Below the pieces are notes generated by a model, which saw nothing but the letters and a program-made list of their open reading frames with translations, searched no databases and was not told the DNA's origin. This document shows positions 1 to 7,544 of a stretch of 64,000 bases of DNA, piece after piece. A program made the translations under genes and the position numbers. Each line of letters opens with the position of its first letter. The first letter of the stretch is position 1. This stretch comes from Paenarthrobacter sp. GOM3. GTDB taxonomy: Bacteria; Actinomycetota; Actinomycetes; Actinomycetales; Micrococcaceae. The stretch covers positions 2,294,001 through 2,358,000 of the forward strand of contig NZ_CP136562.1 in the NCBI RefSeq assembly GCF_018215265.2. The letters run 5' to 3'.

Positions 1-1038
1 CACTTGGACGCCGACTCCATCACTTGGCTCCGGGACTTCCTGAAGAACCACCAGGGCGGCCTGATCGTCATCAGCCACGACACCGACCTGCTCGAAGCCA
101 CTGTCAACAAGGTCTACCTCCTTGACGCCAACCGCGCCCAGATCGACTACTACAACATGGACTGGAAGCGCTACCTGCTCCAACGCGAAACGGACGAACG
201 CGCCCGCAAGCGCGAGCGTGCCAACGCAGAAAAGAAGGCCCAGGTCCTCATCGACCAGGCCAACAAGATGCGGGCAAAGGCCACTAAGGCAGTGGCAGCC
301 CAGAACATGGCCAAGCGTGCCGAGCGGCTCCTGAGCGGCCTGGAAGCTGTCCGCGAAAACGACCGCGTAGCAGCACTGCGCTTCCCGGATCCTTCACCGT
401 GCGGCAAGACCCCGCTCACTGCCGAAGGGCTCAGCAAGTCCTACGGCTCGCTGGAAATCTTCACTGATGTGGACCTTGCCATTGACCGTGGCTCCAAGGT
501 GGTCATCCTGGGCCTCAACGGTGCCGGCAAGACCACCCTGCTGCGCATGCTCGCCGGAGTCGACAAGCCCGACACAGGCGACATCATCCCCGGCCACGGA
601 CTCAAGGTGGGCTACTACGCCCAGGAACACGAAACGCTGGACGTCGACCGCACCGTCCTGGAAAACATGCGTTCCTCGGCGCCGGACATGAAGGACGCCG
701 AAGTCCGCGGCATCCTCGGTTCGTTCCTGTTTTCGGGTGACGACGTCGACAAACCCGCAGGCGTCCTCTCCGGTGGAGAAAAAACCCGCCTGGCCCTCGC
801 CACCATTGTGGCCTCCAGCGCCAACGTACTGCTGCTTGACGAACCCACCAACAACCTGGACCCGGCCAGCCGCGCCGAAATCCTGGGCGCGCTCAAGAAC
901 TACAGCGGCGCCGTCGTCATGGTCAGCCACGACGAAGGTGCAGTCTCGGCTCTGAACCCGGAACGCGTGGTGCTGCTTCCGGACGGCGTTGAGGACCACT
1001 GGAACGAGGACTACCTGGACCTCATTACGCTGGCTTAG
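1..1038 (+). CDS. ABC-F family ATPase, 5' end cut by window
   Basis: This is the C-terminal part of a soluble ABC-F protein, a family of ribosome-associated ATPases with two nucleotide-binding domains and no membrane segment. The frame is open at base 1 and begins at the D-loop of the first domain (HLDADS), so the true start lies outside. Visible in order are the first H-loop (SHD), a basic, charged linker of about 80 residues matching the ABC-F P-site tRNA interaction motif region, and a complete second domain with Walker A (GLNGAGKTT), signature (LSGGE), Walker B (LLLDEPTNNLD) and H-loop (SHDEG). The tandem domains, the linker and the absence of permease genes support ABC-F. I cannot assign it to EttA, Uup or an antibiotic-resistance subgroup from half a protein. 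Confidence 0.93.
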   Translation, partial: HLDADSITWLRDFLKNHQGGLIVISHDTDLLEATVNKVYLLDANRAQIDYYNMDWKRYLLQRETDERARKRERANAEKKAQVLIDQANKMRAKATKAVAAQNMAKRAERLLSGLEAVRENDRVAALRFPDPSPCGKTPLTAEGLSKSYGSLEIFTDVDLAIDRGSKVVILGLNGAGKTTLLRMLAGVDKPDTGDIIPGHGLKVGYYAQEHETLDVDRTVLENMRSSAPDMKDAEVRGILGSFLFSGDDVDKPAGVLSGGEKTRLALATIVASSANVLLLDEPTNNLDPASRAEILGALKNYSGAVVMVSHDEGAVSALNPERVVLLPDGVEDHWNEDYLDLITLA

Positions 1039-1084
1039 TTTCGCGGTACATGCGTCCGCGGCGCGGTTGCGTCCGCTGCGGGGT

Positions 1085-1147
1085 GCGCTCAATGTGCCGC
1101 GTGCTCGCTCGTGCCTCGCTTAGACGCACGCTACGCACATTGAACGC
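1085..1147. terminator. Inverted repeat between convergent genes, possible bidirectional terminator
   Basis: Arms of 13 nt at 1085-1097 and 1135-1147 (core caatgtgc / gcacattg) are complementary except for one G-T wobble, around a 37-nt GC-rich loop. It sits between the ABC-F stop and the convergent YbaK-like gene. There is no T-run, so intrinsic termination is only a possibility. Nothing else is evident in 1039-1183. Confidence 0.35.
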
Positions 1148-1183
1148 GTCGCTTCGCTTGCGGGTTACTCGCCGTCTGCTCGC

Positions 1184-1669
1184 CTAGCGGACCTGGAGTT
1201 CCTGAGCGTTCGTGATGCGTGCCAGATCTGCGTAGGTGATGGAGAACATGGAGTTGTGGTCTCCGGCTCCGGCCCAGAGGAGCTCGTGTTCTTTCAGTGA
1301 GCTGTCCAGGAGCGTACGGATTTTTTGGGGGTGGCCTATGGGGGCTACTCCGCCTACTTCCTGGCCTGTGTGTTCCAGGACGAATTCGGGCGTCGCTCGA
1401 CGGATCTTTGCCGTTCCCAATGTGGTCGCTACGAGGGCCGTGTCCACCCTTGCGGCGCCGCTGGCGAGGATCAGCAGGGGAGCGCCGTCGAGTTCGAAAA
1501 TAAGGCTGTTCGTGATGGCGGCGACGTCGCAGCCCAGCACCGAACCAGCGGCGGCCGCCGTAGGAACTTTCACCTCAAAGATGCGAACAGTGTCCATGGC
1601 GCCCGCCACGGTCAATGCCCACTTCACGTTCAGGACGGCGTCCGGAATGGTGTCAGTAGCCTTGGGCAT
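1184..1669 (-). CDS. YbaK/EbsC-family aminoacyl-tRNA deacylase
   Basis: A 161-residue protein of the YbaK/ProX editing-domain family, which hydrolyses mischarged aminoacyl-tRNA (typically Cys- or Ala-tRNAPro) in the cytoplasm. The fold is suggested by the run CDVAAITNSLIFE, the GAARVDT strand and the end motif GGVAPIGHP, which forms the conserved glycine-rich pocket. The frame is open further upstream, but the ATG at 1669 gives the usual family length. The gene overlaps the end of the SURF1 gene by 17 nt on the same strand, so the two are probably co-transcribed. Exact substrate (Pro, Cys or Ala editing) cannot be decided from sequence alone. Confidence 0.87.
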   Translation of the reverse strand: MPKATDTIPDAVLNVKWALTVAGAMDTVRIFEVKVPTAAAAGSVLGCDVAAITNSLIFELDGAPLLILASGAARVDTALVATTLGTAKIRRATPEFVLEHTGQEVGGVAPIGHPQKIRTLLDSSLKEHELLWAGAGDHNSMFSITYADLARITNAQELQVR

Positions 1670-2519
1670 CAAGGATGGCGTCTTCCTCTTCTTCGGACGT
1701 GGGACGCTTGTTCTTGCGCGCCGCGGGGGTGCGGGGCTTGGGTGTCCCACCGGCAGCAATGATCCCTTCGTCCTCTTCTTCTTCAGCGTCGATGGCCGCG
1801 TTGCGGGCCTGCTGCCGTGCGGCGTAGCCGAAACCGATGAACATCAGCACACCGAAAGCGAACCACTGCAGGGAGTATGAGAGGTGCGTGCCCTCTTCCG
1901 TGGCCGGCTTCGGGAACGGGGTGGGCATCGGTTGCACCGCGGGATCCTCGCTGGCCAACTGCCCGTACGCTCCGGTGGCGATGGGGTAGGGCAATTCTTT
2001 GGCGAAGCTGGCAAGGTCGATTGAAGCGAGTTGCCCATCCACTGCGCCGCGGTCAAGCTTCGGCTCGGCAGGTTTCAGTCGGGCCACTACGGTCACTTCG
2101 CCCGTCGGAGGGGCTGGCACTACATCGGGACGGCCTGGTGTGTTGTTGCCGATCGGCAACCAGCCGCGGTCAATGACCACCGACTCGCCGGTGGTGAGCC
2201 GGAAGGGAACCACGACGTCGTAGCCCGGCTGGCCGTTCAGCGGACGGTTACGGACAACACGCTGGCCGTCCAGATCGTAGCTGCCCCGCATCTGGACCTG
2301 CGTCCACTCCCGTTCTGGGTCCAGGGCGTGGAACTGGTCGCTGATTTCCGTAAAAGGGATGGGGGTCGCTGAATAGTTGCTGACCACCCGATTGATCTCT
2401 GCAAGAGTCTCGGCCCGGCGGTCCATCTGCCAGCGGCCCAGGAAAACGCAGGCGGTGGCGAAGATCACGGCCAGGACAAAGTACCCCAGCCATTTGCTGG
2501 AGAAAAGGAAACGGTACAT
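1653..2519 (-). CDS. SURF1-family cytochrome c oxidase assembly protein
   Basis: A 288-residue membrane protein of the SURF1/Shy1 family, which helps insert haem a during assembly of aa3-type oxidase. Two membrane helices frame an extracytoplasmic domain: residues about 9-28 and 218-236. Family marks are the GRWQ motif after helix 1, the GQPGYDVVVPF and VDRGWLP-type segments, and the conserved LSYSLQWF at the start of helix 2. The C-terminus carries an extra cytoplasmic tail of about 50 residues with two Glu-rich runs separated by a Pro/Lys/Arg stretch. It starts directly after the stop of the 91-residue gene upstream, forming a compact minus-strand operon. Confidence 0.92.
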   Translation of the reverse strand: MYRFLFSSKWLGYFVLAVIFATACVFLGRWQMDRRAETLAEINRVVSNYSATPIPFTEISDQFHALDPEREWTQVQMRGSYDLDGQRVVRNRPLNGQPGYDVVVPFRLTTGESVVIDRGWLPIGNNTPGRPDVVPAPPTGEVTVVARLKPAEPKLDRGAVDGQLASIDLASFAKELPYPIATGAYGQLASEDPAVQPMPTPFPKPATEEGTHLSYSLQWFAFGVLMFIGFGYAARQQARNAAIDAEEEEDEGIIAAGGTPKPRTPAARKNKRPTSEEEEDAILDAQGY

Positions 2520-2795
2520 TCAGCCGGCCTCGTTCGCAGGGTCCTCGTCGGCCGCGAACGGCACGCTTTCCTTCCAGAGGCCCCGGGTTTGAAGGTAGTC
2601 CTCCAGCCACTCCCGGTGGTCGCCGCAGGAGAGCCACACTTTCCGCCGCTCAGGTGTATGGATCCGTGGGTTGTTCCATAGAAGCTGCCACTCAGCGCCG
2701 GCCCGGCAACCCTTCCGTGAGCATGTCGCCGGCCCCGCGGCCTGCCGGGATTCCTGGCCAGAAAGGCCGGGGTTGCCGAGGCTAAAGATATTCAT
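2520..2795 (-). CDS. Small conserved actinobacterial protein, function unknown
   Basis: A 91-residue protein with no recognised catalytic motif. The middle carries CSRKGC, a Trp/Asn-rich segment (EWQLLWNNPRIHT) and a third Cys in WLSCGDH, followed by a helix with EWLEDYL. The CX4C...C...H arrangement could bind a metal ion, but that is inference. The ATG overlaps the stop of the upstream DUF3099 gene by 4 nt (ATGA) and the stop abuts the SURF1 start, so it is translationally coupled with both. Similar small proteins next to DUF3099 and SURF1 genes are familiar in Arthrobacter relatives, which supports it being real. Confidence 0.75.
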   Translation of the reverse strand: MNIFSLGNPGLSGQESRQAAGPATCSRKGCRAGAEWQLLWNNPRIHTPERRKVWLSCGDHREWLEDYLQTRGLWKESVPFAADEDPANEAG

Positions 2796-3292
2796 GAAGT
2801 CGCCTGTTCATCGCCGGATTTCCCGGCCTCGCTTGCTTCGCCACGGGTGTGTTCCGCAGGGCTGGCCGATGGTTCGTCATCCACCAGTTCGCCCTGGAGC
2901 ACGGTTGGCGTGTTCGCGGATTCATCCTCCGCAGGTTGGGACGGTTTTTCGATTTCCGGTACTGCCACGTAATCCAACAGGGATTCGCTGTGGTCCTCGG
3001 CCTTGTCGCTGCCGTTGGCGATGACCACCGCAATCCAGGGAAGGAAGACAGCACCCGCGATTGCGATGATCTTAAACCAACCGTCCACGACGAAGATCAG
3101 GATGATGCAGACCATGCGGATGCCCATGGCGATCGCATACTTGATCATGCGCTGACGCATGTCCTCGGAGTGGGCAGCTGCCGCATCGGTGATGCTGTGG
3201 ACTTCGGGGTCGCCGGAAACAGCGTCCGGGTCTCCGGGCACTTGCTGCAGGGGACTGCTTCCTGTGGTCACAGTTGAATCATCACGCTCCAA
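2792..3292 (-). CDS. DUF3099-type membrane protein
   Basis: A 166-residue protein with a polar N-terminus, two adjacent hydrophobic helices at about residues 50-69 and 72-92, and a long acidic, Ser/Pro/Glu-rich C-terminal tail. The segment from RMIKYAIAMGIR through WIAVVIANG matches the DUF3099 pattern known across Actinobacteria; its function is unknown. The TTG at 3292 is chosen because GGAAGAGG lies just upstream, although the spacing is only 3 nt. An in-frame GTG seven codons downstream is an alternative. It is the first gene of the minus-strand run DUF3099 - small protein - SURF1 - YbaK and is divergent from fabG. Confidence 0.82.
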   Translation of the reverse strand: MERDDSTVTTGSSPLQQVPGDPDAVSGDPEVHSITDAAAAHSEDMRQRMIKYAIAMGIRMVCIILIFVVDGWFKIIAIAGAVFLPWIAVVIANGSDKAEDHSESLLDYVAVPEIEKPSQPAEDESANTPTVLQGELVDDEPSASPAEHTRGEASEAGKSGDEQATS

Positions 3293-3443
3293 AGGCCTCT
3301 TCCAATTCTCTCACCAAGCCGGTAGCGGCCCAAACCGCGGACGGCCCTTGTTGCCCGCCGGTTGCTGCGTACGGCGGATAAGATCAACAAAGGAAAATCC
3401 CTGTCGCAGCGGCACCGAATGCCGCGGAACCTGGAGCACATGT

Positions 3444-4169
3444 ATGTCTGAAGCAGTATCTGCCCCCCGCAGCGTCCTCATCACCGGCGGCAACCGCGGC
3501 ATCGGCCTGGCCATCGCGGAATCGTTCCTCGCCAACGGTGACAAGGTCGCCGTCACCTACCGCAGTGAAACAGAACTGCCTGAGGGAATCCTGGGTGTCA
3601 AAGCCGACGTAACCGATGAGGCGTCGATCGATGCTGCATTCAAGGTGGTCGAGGAAGCCCACGGTCCCGTCGAGGTCCTGGTGGCGAATGCCGGGATCAC
3701 CAAGGACACCCTTCTGCTCCGCATGAGCGAAGAGGACTTCACCTCGGTCCTGGACACCAACCTCACCGGCGCATTCCGCGTCATCAAGCGGGCGTCCAAG
3801 GGTATGATCCGGCTGCGGAAAGGCCGCGTGGTCCTTATTTCGTCGGTGTCCGGGCTCTACGGTGCACCTGGCCAGATCAACTACTCCGCCTCCAAAGCCG
3901 GCATGGTGGGCATCGCGCGGTCGCTGACCCGTGAACTCGGCAGCCGAGGGATCACGGCGAACGTAGTGGCTCCGGGCTTCATCAACACGGACATGACTGC
4001 GGAACTGCCCGAAGAAACACAGAAGTCGTACTTGGCCAACGTTCCGGCCGGTCGCTTCGCGGAGGCATCCGAAGTAGCCGACGTCGTTCGCTGGGTAGCC
4101 AGCGACGAAGCCGCCTACATCTCCGGCGCGGTCATCCCGGTCGATGGCGGACTGGGAATGGGCCACTAG
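3444..4169 (+). CDS. fabG: 3-oxoacyl-ACP reductase FabG
   Basis: A 241-residue classical short-chain dehydrogenase of the FabG type, reducing 3-oxoacyl-ACP to 3-hydroxyacyl-ACP with NADPH in fatty-acid synthesis. It has the nucleotide motif TGGNRGIG near residue 13, NAG in VLVANAGIT, the catalytic Ser in ISSVSG, YSASK for Tyr and Lys, and the family ends NVVAPGFINTDMT and VIPVDGG. The open frame extends upstream to 3159, but the ATG at 3444 gives the normal FabG length and N-terminus. It is followed after 108 nt by a second, atypical SDR, an arrangement that recalls the mycobacterial mabA-inhA pair. Confidence 0.93.
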   Translation: MSEAVSAPRSVLITGGNRGIGLAIAESFLANGDKVAVTYRSETELPEGILGVKADVTDEASIDAAFKVVEEAHGPVEVLVANAGITKDTLLLRMSEEDFTSVLDTNLTGAFRVIKRASKGMIRLRKGRVVLISSVSGLYGAPGQINYSASKAGMVGIARSLTRELGSRGITANVVAPGFINTDMTAELPEETQKSYLANVPAGRFAEASEVADVVRWVASDEAAYISGAVIPVDGGLGMGH

Positions 4170-4277
4170 CCTTCAGGACTGTTTTTGTCCGGGGACGACA
4201 AAGGATTTGGTCCTTGCCACTGGCAAGATGGAATCCGAGCCCACGGAATTTGGATGAAGTGAACAAAAGGAGCACGA

Positions 4278-5030
4278 ATGGGAACGCTGGATAACAAGAC
4301 CGCGATCGTCACGGGGTCATCCCGTGGAATCGGCGCGGAAGTTGCCAAGATCCTCGCTGGCGAGGGTGCCGCCGTCGTCGTCAACTACCGCCAAAAGGCA
4401 CCTCGCGCCAACAAGGTTGTAGCTGACATCCAGGCAGCGGGCGGCCGCGCGGCCGCCGTAGGAGCAGACCTCACCACCGACGAAGGCGTACACGCACTGG
4501 CCAGCACGGCGATGGAGGAGTTCGGCTCCCTGGACGTCCTGGTGCTCAACGCTTCGGGCGGCATGGAGTCCGGCATGGAGGAAGGGTACGCGCTCAAACT
4601 GAACCGCGACGCCCAGGTCAACATGCTCAACGCCGCCGTGCCCCTGATGCCGGAGGGCTCGCGCGTCGTCTTCGTGACCAGCCACCAGGCCCACTTTGTG
4701 GAAACCGTGCCCACCATGCCCGAATACGAACCCGTCGCCAAGAGCAAGCGCGCCGGCGAGGACGCCCTGCGTGCTCTCCTGCCGAACCTGGCAGACAAGG
4801 GCATCTCCTTGGTGGTCGTTTCAGGTGACATGATCGAAGGAACAGTGACGGCCACCCTGCTGGACCGCTCCAACCCGGGCGCCATCGAAGCTCGCCGCGC
4901 CGAAGCCGGAAAGCTCTACTCCGTGCAGGAATTCGCGGCCGAGGTCGCCAAAATGGTGACCGCCGACGTCGAATCGGGACACACTGAGTACGTCGGAGGC
5001 TCGGACTACTTCAGCAAGTCAGCCGAGTAG
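4278..5030 (+). CDS. Atypical SDR, possibly FabL-like enoyl-ACP reductase
   Basis: A 250-residue short-chain dehydrogenase. The cofactor motif TGSSRGIG and NAS (LNASGG) are clear and the Ser is present in VTSHQAH. The classical YX3K pair is not: around residue 150 the sequence is EYEPVAKSKRAG, with Val where the Tyr should be. A Tyr lies seven residues before the second Lys, giving YX6K, the spacing used by enoyl-ACP reductases FabI, InhA and FabL. FabL combines YX6K with a normal TGSSRG motif, as here. RBS aaaggagc lies just before the ATG. Position after fabG supports a fatty-acid role; enoyl-reductase activity is inference, and a generic SDR is the alternative. Confidence 0.85.
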   Translation: MGTLDNKTAIVTGSSRGIGAEVAKILAGEGAAVVVNYRQKAPRANKVVADIQAAGGRAAAVGADLTTDEGVHALASTAMEEFGSLDVLVLNASGGMESGMEEGYALKLNRDAQVNMLNAAVPLMPEGSRVVFVTSHQAHFVETVPTMPEYEPVAKSKRAGEDALRALLPNLADKGISLVVVSGDMIEGTVTATLLDRSNPGAIEARRAEAGKLYSVQEFAAEVAKMVTADVESGHTEYVGGSDYFSKSAE

Positions 5031-5048
5031 TAGTTCACCGCTTCACAG

Positions 5049-5086
5049 GGAACGGCCCGGGACATTGTCCCGGGCCGTTCCGCTTT
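5049..5086 (+). terminator. Strong intrinsic terminator after the SDR
   Basis: A perfect 15-bp stem (5049-5063 with 5067-5081) closes a 3-nt loop and is followed by gcttt. It lies 19 nt after the SDR stop and isolates the fatty-acid pair from the next module. Confidence 0.88.
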
Positions 5087-5122
5087 AACTCCGCAGCTGC
5101 TGGAGGGATGAAACTATGCCTG

Positions 5123-5164
5123 ATGACAATTGCATAAATATTGATAGGAAATGCGTCACGAAAT
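5123..5164. repeat. Spaced direct element, copy A
   Basis: Three blocks, atgacaat, ataaat and cgtcacgaaat, are separated by 3 and 14 nt. The same three blocks with exactly the same spacing recur in the same strand orientation at 7642-7683. The copy lies in an AT-rich stretch (about 5100-5220) upstream of the orphan ABC ATPase, 141 nt before its proposed start. A shared regulatory site or module border is possible. Apart from the terminator and this element, 5031-5305 holds nothing I recognise. Confidence 0.6.
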
Positions 5165-5305
5165 AGGAGTAAGTGTTTCTTGTTTCTACTTTTGCATTTG
5201 CCCCTGCCGTCTGATTGACTCTGCAAGGTGCCACCTTTCTGGCCCATCATCAATGCGCACGCCCAACCGCTTGACTCACAGGTTGCGGCTCATACAGGAG
5301 TTTCT

Positions 5306-6805
5306 TTGGACTTATTACTGCATGCAGATGACATCCATGCGTCCTATGAACAACGGCAAATCCTCAACGGCGTCAGCCTTTCGCTGAATCGCGGCGAAAT
5401 TCTCGGCATGATTGGGACCAACGGTGCCGGAAAAACGACGCTCATGGGCGTCCTGTCAGGATCCCATCAGCACCATGCCGGCCACATCATGTTGGCGGGG
5501 GAGAAGTATCGGCCTGAATCGACAGAGGAAGCGCAAGCCTGCGGCGTCGGGCTCATCCCGCAGAACTTCCGGCTGGATCCGGACCTGACCATCGCGAAGG
5601 CAATCTTTCGCGGTACTTTCCAGGCCGGCAGGTCCCATGAGGAGCTCCGCGGCCGGGCAGCTGAACTGATCCGTGACATAGGTGTCACCATGGATCCGGA
5701 CGCCAAGGTGGGCACCCTGATCCGGGCCGAGCAGGCGCTCGTGGAAGTTCTCAGAATGGTTGCCGAAGAAGCCCAACTGGTCATCATGGATGAGGTTGCC
5801 GCTTCCCTTCCGGATCACGATGTTGCAGTCCTGCATCAGGTTCTGCGCATGCTGACCAGGCAGGGCCGTGCGATTATCTACATCACGCATCGCCTGGATG
5901 AGGTCCGCTCCATTGCCCACCGCATCGCCATACTGAGGGACGGCAGGGTCCACAAGGTGCTGGAAGCCAGCCAGACCGACGTCGACGAACTGGCGTTCCT
6001 GCTGCTTCAACACCGGCTCGAAGGCAACGCCAGGCCCGCCGACCGGAGCAACGCTGAAGAGGCCTTGCGTGTGGTGGACCTCAGCGTAGGCGACGCTGTG
6101 AGGGGAGTGTCCTTTGACGTCTCCAAAGGGGAGTTCTTTGGCCTGGTGGGAACACATCGCTCGGGCGTCTACCAGCTGATCGAGGCCCTGGTTGGGGTTC
6201 ATCCGAGCACGTCCGGCGAGATCCGCGTGCGGGGTGAGTGCGTTGAGATCCGCGGGACCCAGGACGCGTCGAGACTGAAAATCGGCTATTTGTCAGATAC
6301 GGCCGAATCGTCGGCGCCCGATGCGAGCATCACAGAGGGGCTTCAGCACGGGAGCGCCGCCACCGGAGGCCTGGAGGACGAGATCGCCGCGCTGCGGGGC
6401 GTGGTTGAGGTGGTTCGGCGCATGCGCATCAACACCACCAACATCCATGGCGCCTTGGACACACTTTCCGGAGGTGACCGGCAAAAGGTACAGCTGGCCA
6501 AATGGATGACTGCCGGGTGTGATGTGCTGATTCTCAGCCATCCCAGTCGCGGCATCGACATCGGCGCCAAGGAAGTCGTTTACAGGATGCTCAACGAACT
6601 TAGCGAGCTGGGCGTTGCGATCATTCTCTTGTCCTCGGACTTGTCGGAGTTGGTTAGCTGGTGCCACCGGATTGGGGTGATGCGCGATGGGGAGCTTGTC
6701 ACCATCGAGGCCAATGCCAACACGAACGAGGACGTCCTGGTCCATCACATGCTGGGCGTGAAGTTTGAGTCAGGCACCGGAGATGCGCGGCGGGTGAGGA
6801 CCTGA
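5306..6805 (+). CDS. Orphan sugar-type ABC ATPase with one degenerate site
   Basis: A 499-residue protein with two ABC domains like RbsA, MglA and XylG, the ATPases of simple-sugar importers. Domain 1 has an intact Walker A (GTNGAGKTT), Q-loop, Walker B (VIMDEV) and His (ITHRLDE), but its signature is LIRAEQ rather than LSxGxQ. Domain 2 has an intact signature (LSGGDRQK), but Walker A is GTHRSGVYQ and Walker B reads LILSHPSRGID where relatives have LILDEPTRGID. So one composite ATP site keeps its motifs and the other has lost them. TTG at 5306 is chosen because caggag lies 5 nt upstream; a GTG at 5228 would add 26 residues. No permease or binding protein is adjacent, which is unusual for this family. 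Confidence 0.87.
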   Translation: MDLLLHADDIHASYEQRQILNGVSLSLNRGEILGMIGTNGAGKTTLMGVLSGSHQHHAGHIMLAGEKYRPESTEEAQACGVGLIPQNFRLDPDLTIAKAIFRGTFQAGRSHEELRGRAAELIRDIGVTMDPDAKVGTLIRAEQALVEVLRMVAEEAQLVIMDEVAASLPDHDVAVLHQVLRMLTRQGRAIIYITHRLDEVRSIAHRIAILRDGRVHKVLEASQTDVDELAFLLLQHRLEGNARPADRSNAEEALRVVDLSVGDAVRGVSFDVSKGEFFGLVGTHRSGVYQLIEALVGVHPSTSGEIRVRGECVEIRGTQDASRLKIGYLSDTAESSAPDASITEGLQHGSAATGGLEDEIAALRGVVEVVRRMRINTTNIHGALDTLSGGDRQKVQLAKWMTAGCDVLILSHPSRGIDIGAKEVVYRMLNELSELGVAIILLSSDLSELVSWCHRIGVMRDGELVTIEANANTNEDVLVHHMLGVKFESGTGDARRVRT

Positions 6806-6840
6806 CCCCGGCTGCTTCTCGACGGGCTGTTACTGACGAA

Positions 6841-6877
6841 GAAAAGGACGGTCGCGGTGTACGCGGCCGTCCTTTTC
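6841..6877. terminator. Bidirectional terminator between convergent genes
   Basis: Stem 6841-6856 pairs with 6862-6877 across 16 bp (one G-T wobble) around loop gtgta. A-runs on one side and T-runs on the other make it usable from both strands, for the ABC ATPase and for the roadblock gene. Confidence 0.88.
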
Positions 6878-6893
6878 GGTGAAAACACAGGAC

Positions 6894-7544
6894 CTAGATG
6901 CTGACGCCCTTGGAGATGCCGCTGAGCTTGTGGCGTGCCAGGGCCAGGTTCGCGTAGGTGCGGTCGAGCACCAAATACACGAAGAGGCCTTTGGATCCTT
7001 CGGAGTTCAAGACGTTGATCAGATGGTACTGGGTACCCAGGGTGATGAGGATGTCTTCGATATTGCTGTCGAGCTTCAGGTCCGCCATGGTGCGCAGCTT
7101 GGAACTGACCACGTTGGAGTTACCAGCTGCGGCCACTCCGAGGTCGAAGCCGGGATTTCCGCCCTGCGCCAGGGCCATCCCGCTGGAGTAGTCAACGATG
7201 GCCGCACCAGTAGCGCCCTCTATGGACAGCAGTTGCTTCATGGCGTCATCAAGTGAGCTCATAATGGATTCTTCCTGTTCTGTTTCGTCATGGCCGGAAT
7301 CCGTGAAGTAGATGGTTCGGGTCTCCTGGTACAGGGGCGTTCCGCTGGAAGATACAGGATCGAACACCTCGGTAACCGGTAGATCGCCGACGTGCGGTAC
7401 GACCCCCAGGATTTCATCAAGGGGTGTGGGAGTTTCTTCGGCGGCAAAATACATCAGTTCCGCCGCTTCCAGACCGTCATTACGTTTCCACCATTTCCAC
7501 GTGCGTCCCGAACGGTCCACCGCCTGCCCCTGCACTTCCTTCAT
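6894..7544 (-). CDS. Roadblock/LC7-domain protein with N-terminal extension
   Basis: The C-terminal 122 residues (from the Met at 7262) form a Roadblock/LC7 domain, a small fold that in bacteria often partners with MglA-type or other P-loop GTPases. Typical segments are ATGAAIVDYSSGMAL, the GNSNVVSSKLRTM helix and a LITLGTQYHLI strand. The frame stays open upstream for about 94 codons, giving 216 residues from the ATG at 7544. That extension is Trp/Glu-rich at first (WKWWKRN) and acidic later. Codon choice looks coding throughout. However, ggaag stands 8 nt before the ATG at 7262, so a 122-residue product from an internal start is possible. No GTPase gene is adjacent. Confidence 0.75.
   Translation of the reverse strand: MKEVQGQAVDRSGRTWKWWKRNDGLEAAELMYFAAEETPTPLDEILGVVPHVGDLPVTEVFDPVSSSGTPLYQETRTIYFTDSGHDETEQEESIMSSLDDAMKQLLSIEGATGAAIVDYSSGMALAQGGNPGFDLGVAAAGNSNVVSSKLRTMADLKLDSNIEDILITLGTQYHLINVLNSEGSKGLFVYLVLDRTYANLALARHKLSGISKGVSI

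Noticed and set aside
5228..5305. GTG at 5228 as the ABC ATPase start.
   Set aside because: Its 26 extra residues resemble no ABC N-terminus, while the TTG at 5306 has a good ribosome site and gives the normal start.
5306..6805. The ABC ATPase as a pseudogene because of its altered Walker motifs.
   Set aside because: The frame is full length with no stop or frameshift and the altered motifs all fall in one composite site, as in functional asymmetric ABC proteins.
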